Positions 1 through 7,300 of a stretch of DNA of 17,258 nucleotides are shown piece by piece. The position numbers and the translations under genes are program-made. Source of the stretch: DAOPJM01 sp035399665 (GTDB lineage: Bacteria; Bacillota; Clostridia; Christensenellales; CAG-138); assembly GCA_035399665.1 (NCBI GenBank), contig DAOPJM010000038.1, positions 1 through 17,258 on the forward strand. The letters are read 5' to 3'. The notes under the pieces are model-generated. The model made no database searches and was not told the origin of the DNA. It saw nothing but the letters and a program-made list of their open reading frames with translations. Each line of letters begins with the position of its first letter. Positions within the stretch are counted from its first letter, which is position 1.

Positions 1-2
1 TA

Positions 3-79
3 TGGTAGCGGCGGTTGAATTCGAATCAACGACACTTCGGGTATGAACCGAATGCTCTGGCCAACTGAGCTACGCCGCC
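3..79 (-). tRNA. tRNA-Met (CAT), elongator type
   Basis: The minus strand folds into a full cloverleaf of 77 bases with an encoded CCA end. The acceptor stem is GGCGGCG with CGCCGCT, so the first pair is G1-U72, followed by discriminator A73. The D stem is GCTC/GAGC, the anticodon stem TTCGG/CCGAA with loop TTCATAC (anticodon CAT), and the T arm is GTTGA-TTCGAAT-TCAAC. The anticodon stem lacks the three G-C pairs of initiator tRNA and there is no C1-A72 mismatch, so this is not the initiator. The acceptor end, including U72 and A73, closely resembles elongator tRNA-Met of Bacillus subtilis as I remember it. That argues against a lysidine-modified tRNA-Ile2, which also carries CAT. Confidence 0.95.
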
Positions 80-105
80 ATGTGTCGCACAATCGCGACT
101 TAGGG

Positions 106-134
106 ATTATAGTACGTTTTCTTCGGCGTGTCAA
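106..134 (-). promoter_or_regulatory. Consensus sigma-A promoter of tRNA-Met
   Basis: On the minus strand there is a perfect -35 box TTGACA (129-134), a 17-base spacer and a perfect -10 box TATAAT (106-111). Transcription would start near position 100, about 20 bases before the mature 5' end of the tRNA. A consensus promoter this strong is usual for stable RNA genes. Confidence 0.85.
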
Positions 135-476
135 GGGCTTTTAGAGAAATTTGCACCAACTAAATGTAGCAGTGTCAAGCATAGGTGACATATTCCTTTT
201 CAAGGCAGCCGTCAAGAGTATGGGTGGAGATTTTCGGAACGGAGTTCAGATAATACAACCCACTTTGACAGCGGTTCCCGTTGATATCGTTGTTCTTGGC
301 TTTGCGACAGCTTTCTGTCGCAAAGCCTTGTTTCCTTTCCTACATCACTGCCAAGTAATCCCGAAGTACCGCATTCGGACTTCGTAGATTGAGGCAGGTC
401 TTGATATGGTCATTGGACGCCTTCTGATACACCGACAACGGCTTTCTTGTACATCCGCAGCTTGCTGTAGAAGCGT
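135..476. other. Degraded non-coding stretch with transposase remnant
   Basis: No intact gene is supported here. The stretch holds the 3' end of a broken transposase (340-520, minus), a long perfect hairpin (298-327), and a further 120 or so bases that probably belong to the end of the same insertion element. The sequence near 165-195, with TGTCA and TGACA as an inverted pair, is a candidate element end. I cannot define terminal repeats or a target duplication. A plus-strand open frame at 151-387 has no ribosome site and no recognisable features. Confidence 0.5.
298..327. repeat. Perfect 13-bp hairpin downstream of transposase remnant
   Basis: Arms 298-310 (GGCTTTGCGACAG) and 315-327 are perfect reverse complements around a four-base loop CTTT. 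The hairpin lies 12 bases past the stop codon of the transposase remnant. On the plus strand it is followed by a moderately T-rich run (TTGTTTCCTTTCC), and on the minus strand by no T run. It could be a terminator that protects the element from outside reading, or a structural part of the element end. Confidence 0.6.
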
Positions 477-520
477 TCACTGTCCGTTCGATGTTGCCGC
501 TCTGCTTTTACGTTGTCCCG
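340..520 (-). pseudogene. 3' remnant of a DDE (rve-type) transposase
   Basis: Two overlapping minus-strand frames together read as the C-terminus of a DDE integrase-type transposase. The first frame gives AERQHRTDSERFYSKLRMY, which matches the classic G-K-V-E-R-x-H-R-x-D-x-E-R-F-Y block around the catalytic glutamate. After a one-base shift near 440 the next frame continues LSVYQKASNDHIKTCLN, then RSPNAVLRDYLAVM, and a stop at 340-342. The N-terminal and central catalytic parts, including both aspartates, are absent, so it is a dead remnant of an IS481- or IS3-like element. The upstream edge runs directly into the 5' end of a lipoprotein gene. The family level is fairly sure; the exact element is not. 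Confidence 0.65.
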
Positions 521-620
521 CGACTGTATTATCTGTGGTATCTGTACCGCTTTGGCTGCAGCCGCCTAAACAACTTAATAGCAACGCAGCGACCAGTACC
601 ACATACATAACATGTTTCAC
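477..620 (-). pseudogene. Truncated lipoprotein gene (5' end only)
   Basis: A GTG start at 618-620 is preceded by an excellent ribosome site AGGAAGGAG with a spacing of about 7 bases. The product starts with a lipoprotein signal peptide: a hydrophobic stretch (residues 5-17) and a lipobox LGGC with the lipidated cysteine at residue 21. A short Ser/Thr/Asp-rich linker (SQSGTDTTDNT) follows, as is usual after the lipid anchor. From about residue 34 the frame enters transposase-remnant DNA read out of frame and stops at residue 47. The body of the protein is therefore missing and the original function cannot be told. It might still be expressed as a tiny lipopeptide. It lies 79 bases downstream of the TetR-type regulator on the same strand. 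Confidence 0.6.
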
Positions 621-699
621 TAAATATACTCCTTCCTGATTACAAATCTGCCATTGCAGTATTCTGCGTTGGCACAATGCAAGAACAGGCAACGGGAGA

Positions 700-1317
700 C
701 TATTGGATTATTGAGGCGCAGGGATTAGGGCTTTTGCTCCGTTCGCCCGCCTTCGCCGTGAGCGCGTTTGGAATCGAAGTTTTCAGAATCAGTATCAGGT
801 TGTTCACGATGGTTTCTCTGTCATAGGGCAGCTCCTTGCGGAACATACAGATTAGATTTCCCGCAAGCGCCTCCGTGTAGAATTCCGCGAGGAAATGCTT
901 GAAGCCCTCGCCGGCTTCTACGCCGCATGCGCTCTCGGCGCGATCTATCACGGTTGAAACCACATTTATGAAATCGGAATAGAAGAAACGGCGCATCTCC
1001 TCCCTGCCAATGGAATCATAGGCGCAGGCGAGAATATGGCGGTTTGTGTCTACATAGTCAATCACAAAGGTTACCGCGTCCTCGGTGTTCATCAACAGAT
1101 CGAAGCTTTTTACGACCTCGACCGCCTCCTGCTCCAACATCCACTTCAAAAGCGCGTATATGTCCTCAAAGTGATAATAAAAGGTCTTGCGGTTTACCCC
1201 GCAGTCACCTACGATGTCGTTGATGGTTATTTTGGAAAATGGCTTCTCCCACATGATTCTTTTAAGGGACTCCGCGAGCGCCCGCTTTCTCTTTTCCGTA
1301 GCCGCGTCATACTGCAT
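700..1317 (-). CDS. TetR/AcrR-family transcriptional regulator
   Basis: The 205-residue protein has the TetR layout: an N-terminal three-helix DNA-binding domain with the helix-turn-helix at about residues 29-50 (KITINDIVGDCGVNRKTFYY, followed by HFEDIYALL), then a helical C-terminal ligand and dimer domain. The N-terminal part recalls the clade with a TetR_C_33-like C-terminal domain, such as the DhaS-type regulators. The ATG at 1315-1317 is preceded by GAGGTGAG. It is divergent from the small protein, MMPL transporter and GLUG protein operon, with 219 bases between the two starts, so it most likely represses that operon and itself until an effector binds. The effector is unknown. Family assignment is firm; the target is inferred from position. 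Confidence 0.93.
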   Translation of the reverse strand: MQYDAATEKRKRALAESLKRIMWEKPFSKITINDIVGDCGVNRKTFYYHFEDIYALLKWMLEQEAVEVVKSFDLLMNTEDAVTFVIDYVDTNRHILACAYDSIGREEMRRFFYSDFINVVSTVIDRAESACGVEAGEGFKHFLAEFYTEALAGNLICMFRKELPYDRETIVNNLILILKTSIPNALTAKAGERSKSPNPCASIIQ

Positions 1318-1336
1318 ATCTCACCTCACTTATTCC

Positions 1337-1364
1337 ATTATAACGTAAATATGCAAAAGCACAA
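1337..1364 (-). promoter_or_regulatory. Probable promoter of the TetR-type regulator
   Basis: A perfect -10 box TATAAT (1337-1342) sits 16 bases from a weaker -35 box TTGTGC (1359-1364) on the minus strand. Transcription would start about 10 bases before the ribosome site. The spacer contains GCTTTTGCATA (1350-1360), an 11-base sequence that recurs inverted at 1434-1444, which makes it a candidate operator. Confidence 0.5.
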
Positions 1365-1444
1365 GGGTCAAAACTGGTCATGTGTCCGATTTTCGTTCTC
1401 GGTTGACAACACCCCAAATGCGACCATCTGTCCGCTTTTGCATA
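1350..1444. promoter_or_regulatory. Candidate operator repeats between divergent genes
   Basis: Two repeat relationships are visible. TATGCAAAAGC (1350-1360) and GCTTTTGCATA (1434-1444) are perfect 11-base inverted repeats, 73 bases apart. CATGTGTCCGATTTT (1379-1393) and CATCTGTCCGCTTTT (1425-1439) are direct repeats matching at 13 of 15 positions, 46 bases apart. The first inverted copy overlaps the regulator's own promoter and the second lies upstream of the transporter operon promoter. The TetR-type regulator or a second regulator could bind here. No single compact palindrome typical of TetR operators was found. Confidence 0.4.
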
Positions 1445-1473
1445 CAATTCACCCAAATGGGCAGTTTTGGCCG

Positions 1474-1503
1474 TTATCAACAATGGCTGTTAATGTATAG
1501 AAT
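1474..1503 (+). promoter_or_regulatory. Possible promoter of the transporter operon
   Basis: On the plus strand TTATCA (1474-1479) and TAGAAT (1498-1503) are separated by 18 bases, matching the sigma-A consensus at 4 of 6 and 5 of 6 positions. The start of transcription would lie near 1510, about 25 bases before the ATG of the first gene. An upstream TTGACA at 1403-1408 has no convincing -10 partner. A weak promoter would fit a repressed, inducible operon. Confidence 0.35.
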
Positions 1504-1536
1504 GGGACAAATACGACAGGCGGTGGAGCAAGCGAT

Positions 1537-1845
1537 ATGATAAATGGAATCTACCAATACGCGATTGAAATGAAGGCGCCGATAGGGTCAAGGTATGGGC
1601 GGCTTATACTGGAGATATGCGACGAAATCACAAGCGGTACGCTCACTTTGTTTCGGCAGACGCTGCCAATATCCACGGGCAAGTGCATCGGCAATCAGGT
1701 GCGCTTTTCCGGCGATATGAAGACCCTGCTATATACGCTTCCGTATCGGGCAGAGGGAACAATCGAAAGCGCGTCAATTGAGCTGAAGTTTCAAACGGAA
1801 AAGGGTTGCTTTGATGCGATAGGCAAAGCGTCTTATTCATGGTGA
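1537..1845 (+). CDS. Small conserved beta-rich protein, first gene of transporter operon
   Basis: The protein has 102 residues, no signal peptide and no membrane segment. It opens with NGIYQYAIEMKAPIGSRYGR, a pattern I recognise from short Firmicute proteins that begin xGxYxxxxKTPxGxxxGxL and consist of repeated beta strands. The second half repeats the style (QVRFSGDMKTLLYTLPYR, then IESASIELKF), which suggests a small beta sandwich or half barrel. A GGTGGAG element about 10 bases upstream of the ATG serves as ribosome site. It ends 18 bases before the MMPL gene and is almost certainly cotranscribed with it. No reaction can be assigned. A small accessory or ligand-binding protein of the transporter is a reasonable guess. 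Confidence 0.75.
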   Translation: MINGIYQYAIEMKAPIGSRYGRLILEICDEITSGTLTLFRQTLPISTGKCIGNQVRFSGDMKTLLYTLPYRAEGTIESASIELKFQTEKGCFDAIGKASYSW

Positions 1846-1863
1846 GGGAGATAAAAAGCGGGC

Positions 1864-4395
1864 ATGAGCAAGCGAAATGACAAGAAGGGAGGCGACAGCT
1901 TCTTGATAAAGCTTTCAAGCTTTATCGTAGATAAGAAGAGTCTTATATTTTTGGTATTCATTATCCTGCTGGTCTTTTCGGCTTTTTCCAGAAACTGGGT
2001 CGAGGTAGAAAACGCGCTGGACGTTTATTTGCCTGATGATTCCGAGACGCGTCAGGGAATCGACATCATGGACGAACAATTCACGACCTTTGGTACCGCC
2101 GAAATAATGTTCGCCAACATCACATTGGATGAAGCGCAGCAAATCAATGAGCGGCTTTCCGACATGGATGGCGTGCAGAGCGTTTCGTTTGACGACAGCA
2201 CGGAGCATTACAACAATGTTTCAGCCCTATATGACATCACCTTTGATTATGACGAGGACGATGAAAGATGTCTTGATTCTCTTGATGCGATAACGGAAGC
2301 CTATTCAGCTTACGACACCTATATTTCTACGGATCTCGGAAACGCTGACGCGGAATCCTTGTCCGCAGAGATCAATGCCATCATGGTATTTGTGGCGCTG
2401 ATCGTGGTTTCCGTGCTGATTCTCACCTCTGAGACATACGCGGAGATCCCCGTGCTTATCTTGACCTTTTTGTCTGCAATGGTAATCAATATTGGGACGA
2501 ATTTCCTGCTTGGAAAAATATCCTTTGTCTCCAATTCCGTGACAGCTGTTTTGCAGCTTGCCCTGTCGCTGGACTATGCCGTCATATTCTGCAACCGCTT
2601 CAAGGAGGAGCATCGTTTGCTCCCGACACGCGAAGCGGTCATCGTCGCGCTCAGCAAGGCAATACCTGAAATTTCCGCCTCAAGCCTCACGACCATCGGC
2701 GGGCTTTGTGCCATGCTGTTTATGGAATTAAAGATCGGTCCCGACCTTGCAATCTGCCTTATCAAGTCGATTTTTATCGCACTGTTGTCCGTGTTTTTGC
2801 TTATGCCGGGGCTTCTTGTTGTGTTCGCACCGTTGATGGATAAATCACACCATCGCAGCTTCATACCAAAAGTACCCTTCATTGGGAAATTCGCTTACGC
2901 AACAAGGCGCGTAATCCCGCCGCTGTTCATCTTGGTTTTAGTTGCCGCGCTGTATCTCTCCGGGAAATGCCCTTATGCGTATGGTCAGGACAACATACCG
3001 ACGCCTCAACAGAACGACACGCAGATTGCAAAGGAGATGATAGATGAGAATTTTTCATCCTCCAATATGGTTGCGTTGGTCGTTCCCGCGGGAGATTACG
3101 AAACGGAAGCCGAAGTTCTCAGCGCGCTTGAGAAATATACCGAGGTTGACTATACGATCGGTCTGTGTAATATCGAGGCAACAGACGGATATATGCTCAC
3201 CGACAAGCTCAACCCGAGACAGTTCAGCGAGCTTGCGGATCTTGATTACGAGGCGACGCAGCTTATCTACACGGCGTATGCGACCGAAAACGAGGAGTAC
3301 GGCAAGATTGTAGGCGGACTGTCCACATACAGCGTACCGCTGATGGATATGTTCATGTTTGTTCATGATCAGGTCGAGGACGGTTATGTTACGCTTTCAG
3401 CAGAACAAAAGCAGGAGATGGATGACGCCTATGAGCAGATGTACAACGCCAAACTTCAGCTTTGCGGCGAGGAGTACAGCCGAATGCTCGTATACCTCAC
3501 TCTGCCGCTTGGGAGCGACACGACCTACGCTTTCCTTGACACGATAAGGGACGCCGCCCAAAGCTGTTACCCCGAAGGAAACGTATACATTGTTGGCAAC
3601 GCAACAACGGAGTATGACTTTGAGAAGTCCTTCAGTCATGACAATACCATCGTATCCATAGTGTCCATTTTGATAGTGTTAGTGGTGCTGCTGTTTACCT
3701 TCAAGTCGGCGGCAATGCCAATACTGCTCATCCTTGTCATACAGGGCAGTATTTGGATTAATTTCTCCGTTCCCGCCATCACGGGAAACGAGATATTCTT
3801 TATGAGCTATCTGGTGGTAAGTTCCATTCAGATGGGCGCGAATATCGATTACGCCATAGTAATCGGCAGTCGATTCATGGAGCAAAAGGATAACATGTCC
3901 AAGCGTGACGCAATCATCGAAACCATGAATTTCGCCTTCCCCACAATCATTACTTCCGGCACCATCTTGGCGGCGGCGGGTATACTGATTAGCGCGATGA
4001 CCTCTGACGCGGCGATAACAGGCATTGGCTGCATAGGTCGAGGTACTATAATATCTATGCTCCTCGTTATGTTCGTGCTTCCGCAGATTCTGCTGTTGGG
4101 AGAGAAATTAATCGACAAGACCTCTTTTGTCGTTAAGAATGCCGTTAAGCAAAAGCGGGCGAGCGGAAAAGTCAGGATAGACGGCGTTGTACACGGGGAC
4201 ATATCGGGCGTCGTGAGCGGCACGATGCACGCGATGGTGGACGGAGATGTTAATGTTAAGCTGATCTCGGGTTCCGCAGCGGAGGATCAAGACGAGGATG
4301 AAGGCGGGGACGATGCCGAGAGCAGAGGCGGGAGTGATACCGAGAGCGGTGGAGAAAGCACAGCCGAAGGCAGAGGTGAACAGGATGACGAATAA
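1864..4395 (+). CDS. MMPL-family RND transporter
   Basis: This 843-residue membrane protein has the full RND layout. TM1 is at about 25-46, followed by an external porter loop (47-170). TM2-6 lie at about 174-323, TM7 at about 350-368, a second external loop at 369-595 and TM8-12 at about 596-745. Both central helices carry the Asp-Tyr pair used for proton relay in MmpL proteins: D237-Y238 in SLDYAVIFCNRF and D662-Y663 in NIDYAIVIGSRF. The cytoplasmic tail is unusual: residues 765-800 form a ladder of short V/G/D repeats (VRIDGVVHGDISGVVSG), and the last 35 or so residues are very acidic and Gly/Ser rich. The family exports lipids, siderophores or hydrophobic compounds using the proton gradient; the substrate here is unknown. 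A gag-gga ribosome site lies about 12 bases upstream. The gene overlaps the next one by 11 bases. Confidence 0.95.
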   Translation: MSKRNDKKGGDSFLIKLSSFIVDKKSLIFLVFIILLVFSAFSRNWVEVENALDVYLPDDSETRQGIDIMDEQFTTFGTAEIMFANITLDEAQQINERLSDMDGVQSVSFDDSTEHYNNVSALYDITFDYDEDDERCLDSLDAITEAYSAYDTYISTDLGNADAESLSAEINAIMVFVALIVVSVLILTSETYAEIPVLILTFLSAMVINIGTNFLLGKISFVSNSVTAVLQLALSLDYAVIFCNRFKEEHRLLPTREAVIVALSKAIPEISASSLTTIGGLCAMLFMELKIGPDLAICLIKSIFIALLSVFLLMPGLLVVFAPLMDKSHHRSFIPKVPFIGKFAYATRRVIPPLFILVLVAALYLSGKCPYAYGQDNIPTPQQNDTQIAKEMIDENFSSSNMVALVVPAGDYETEAEVLSALEKYTEVDYTIGLCNIEATDGYMLTDKLNPRQFSELADLDYEATQLIYTAYATENEEYGKIVGGLSTYSVPLMDMFMFVHDQVEDGYVTLSAEQKQEMDDAYEQMYNAKLQLCGEEYSRMLVYLTLPLGSDTTYAFLDTIRDAAQSCYPEGNVYIVGNATTEYDFEKSFSHDNTIVSIVSILIVLVVLLFTFKSAAMPILLILVIQGSIWINFSVPAITGNEIFFMSYLVVSSIQMGANIDYAIVIGSRFMEQKDNMSKRDAIIETMNFAFPTIITSGTILAAAGILISAMTSDAAITGIGCIGRGTIISMLLVMFVLPQILLLGEKLIDKTSFVVKNAVKQKRASGKVRIDGVVHGDISGVVSGTMHAMVDGDVNVKLISGSAAEDQDEDEGGDDAESRGGSDTESGGESTAEGRGEQDDE
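4372..4387 (+). promoter_or_regulatory. Ribosome site fixing the GLUG protein start
   Basis: GAGGTG at 4372-4377 sits 7 bases before the ATG at 4385-4387, inside the 3' end of the MMPL gene. This start puts a normal signal peptide at the N-terminus. A more upstream in-frame ATG at 4298 would add 29 charged residues read from the acidic-tail region of the transporter gene and has no comparable ribosome site. Confidence 0.7.
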
Positions 4396-7300
4396 CGGGA
4401 ACAGCGTTTGCAAACGGCGGGCTATGGCAGCGACATTGACCTTGCTCATGGTTTTAGGCGCGGCGGCAGACGGACTTGCGGCTCAAGCTGAGGCAGGCAA
4501 AGCCAACACAGCGTCAAAGGACGCGGCGGTTGCCGAAACGACCTCCGAGCCTGACACAATTGGCTATGAAACGGTCTATATTGAGTGCGCCGAGGATTTC
4601 CTGGAGTTTGCGAAGAGCTGCTCCTTGGACACCTGGTCGCAAGGCAAAGAGGTGGTTCTTCTTTCGGATATCTCCGTTGGCGGCACGGATTTTGTCAACA
4701 TCCCCATATTCAGCGGTGTGTTCGACGGCAGTGGGTATACCGTAAGCGGTCTTAATCTGTCCGACAGCTGTTACCCGTCAGGGCTTTTCGGAATCATACA
4801 GACAGGGGCTGTTGTCAAAAATCTGAACGTTGACGGAACTGTATCGCCGTCGGGCGACGCCGAGGCGGTCGGCGGAATCGTCGGTATAAACTACGGCACG
4901 ATTTCAGCCTGTACCTTTACCGGCACTGTATGCGGAGAGAGCAGCACGGGCGGTATTGTCGGGATGAACGGCGTCACTGGAACAATCAACGGCTGTAAAT
5001 CCTTCGGCGGAGTTTTCGGCCAACACGCGACGGGGGGAATCATCGGCACAAATCTTGGCGCCGTAAACGGCTGTACCAACTCTTGTTATGTCAATATCGT
5101 CAGTATCGACCCTACCTTTGCTCCGGAGGATTTGGAAGTGGATCTGACACAAAGCATAGCGCAGTTTGCCTCTGCCGACAGTCTGAGCGCTTCCACGGAT
5201 ACGGGAGGAGTTGCGGGCTATTCATCCGGCATAATTAAACACAGTCAAAACGGCGGCAGCATCGGCTATCGACATATCGGCTACAACGTGGGCGGCATAG
5301 TCGGCAGGAGCTGTGGTCACGTTTTAGCTTGCATAAACATGGGAGCCGTATACGGGCGCAAAGACGTAGGCGGCGTCATCGGACAGATGGAGCCGTACAT
5401 TGACTCAAGCCTTTCCGTTGATTTGCTTTCACAGCTGCAAACGGAGATAGACGAAATGACCGCTCTTATCGATGAAGCTATCGACGATACGGACGGCAGT
5501 GTTCAGACGGCAGCTTCAAGGCTCAACAAAATGGCCGACTATATGGACGCCGCAGCAAACGCGGTGGGCAATATGACGGCATATGCAAGCGTGGTAAGCT
5601 CGATAACGGGTTCCGGCTCTGTAAGCGGCAGCGGAAGCGGCGAAGCCACGGCGCCGTCGGTTTCGGTCAGCGGTGATGGCGATTCGGGTATTGAAGTCAG
5701 CGGAGATCCTGTTTCGGTCGAGGGGGAAAGCTCCGCAAGCGCTCAGGGAACCGTAAGCGCGACGTCTCAGATTAAGGTTAATGCGTCACAGCACAAGCTG
5801 TCCGCCGCCCTTTCCGGCATGACAAATCAGCTTCGGCTTTTGAATGGCGAAATGTCGGGCGCGTCCGCCACCCTGTCCGACGATGTGAGGGCGATTAACG
5901 ATCAGGCTGATAAAATCGCGGGTACCGTAATGGAGCTTTTTGCGGCGGTGGAAAACGGCGACACGGATTCCCTTATAACGGACGCGTCGGATGTGAATGT
6001 CGAAGCGGTTACCTACGGCAAGGTGACGGCCTGCGTCAACCGCGGAAATGTGTATGGTGATATTGACGTCGGCGGAATTGCCGGCTCTATAGCAATAGAA
6101 TATGAGCTTGACCCCGAAGACGATGTTTCCTCCGAGCTGTCGGCGGGCGTCCAGAGCCGATATGAGCTGAAGGCTATTATCCAAGGCTGCAGGAACAGCG
6201 GCAGCGTCGCGGCCAAACGGGATTGCGTCGGCGGGATATGCGGCCGAATGGATCTTGGCCTGATCCTGTGTGCCGAAGCATACGGCAGCGTAGAAAGCGA
6301 AAACGGAGATTATGTCGGAGGAATCAGCGGTCTTTCCAAATCAGTCATACGAAGCTGCTACGCGAAGTGTACGCTTTCGGGGCGCAGGTATGTAGGCGGA
6401 GTAACAGGCTCCGGAAGCGACGCGGATGAAAATCGCTCGGGCAGTGTCACGCAAAAATGCTGTACCATTGTGCTGGTTAGGGACTATTCGCAGTACGCCG
6501 GAGCAATATCGGGCAGCGATGCGGGCGAGTTCTCCGATAATTATTTCGTTTCCGACAATCTGACGGGGCTTGGAATGTCGAGCTATACGGGGCGCGCCGA
6601 ACCCATAGAGTACTCAAAGCTAATGAAGTCGGCAGTTATTCCGTCAGACCTGAGGAGCTTTTCATTGAGTTTTGTCGCGGACGGCGTTGTGGTTGATTCC
6701 ATTGCCTTCAACTATGATGACAGCTTCGATGAGTCAGTTTTTCCGACAATACCCACAAAGGCCGGATACTATTCCGAGTGGGATACGGACGAGTTGAATA
6801 ATATCCACTTTGACACGGTCGTCACCGCCGTATACACGCCTTATATCACGGCCCTGTCCGTCAAAGACTGTCGCGGCAACACACGTCCGATATTGTATGT
6901 CGAGGGGGCCTTCTGCGAAGATGACGAAGTTATGGCTTTGGCACAGGCAAAAACGCCGTCAGAGTTTGAGCAGCTTGCCGACAGCTTTGAGGATGGCGTT
7001 TTGGAGTACTTTTCCTACTTTAAACGCGGCGAGCTTCCCCAAATGTATGTCTGTCGGGAGATTGTGGAGCAGTGGCGCGTCATGCTGCCAAACGATGGAC
7101 GAGCGACACACACGATACGCTATCTGTCACCCGATGGTGATGCAAAGAACCTGAAAGTATACTGCAAGCGAGACGGACAGTGGTCAAGTGTGGACTCTGA
7201 AGCGGTCGGAAGCTACTTGAGCTTTGACGTTGACGGAAACGACGTGGAGTTCGCCGTTCTTTCGGTTTATCCGGTGTGGTGGCTCTGGATTGTGGCGGCT

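Noticed and set aside
3..79. Initiator tRNA-fMet or tRNA-Ile2 with CAT anticodon
   Set aside because: No C1-A72 mismatch and no GGG/CCC anticodon stem; the body resembles Bacillus elongator tRNA-Met.
1036..1500. Plus-strand open frame of 154 codons
   Set aside because: It is antisense to the TetR-type gene and runs through the divergent control region; no ribosome site and no motif.
4298..4384. Upstream in-frame ATG as start of the GLUG protein
   Set aside because: It would add 29 residues from the transporter's acidic-tail region ahead of the signal peptide, whereas ATG 4385 has GAGGTG at good spacing.
5605..5770. Ser/Gly/Val-rich repeats as a DNA tandem repeat or CRISPR-like array
   Set aside because: The bases are not regularly repeated; it is a low-complexity protein linker inside the GLUG gene.
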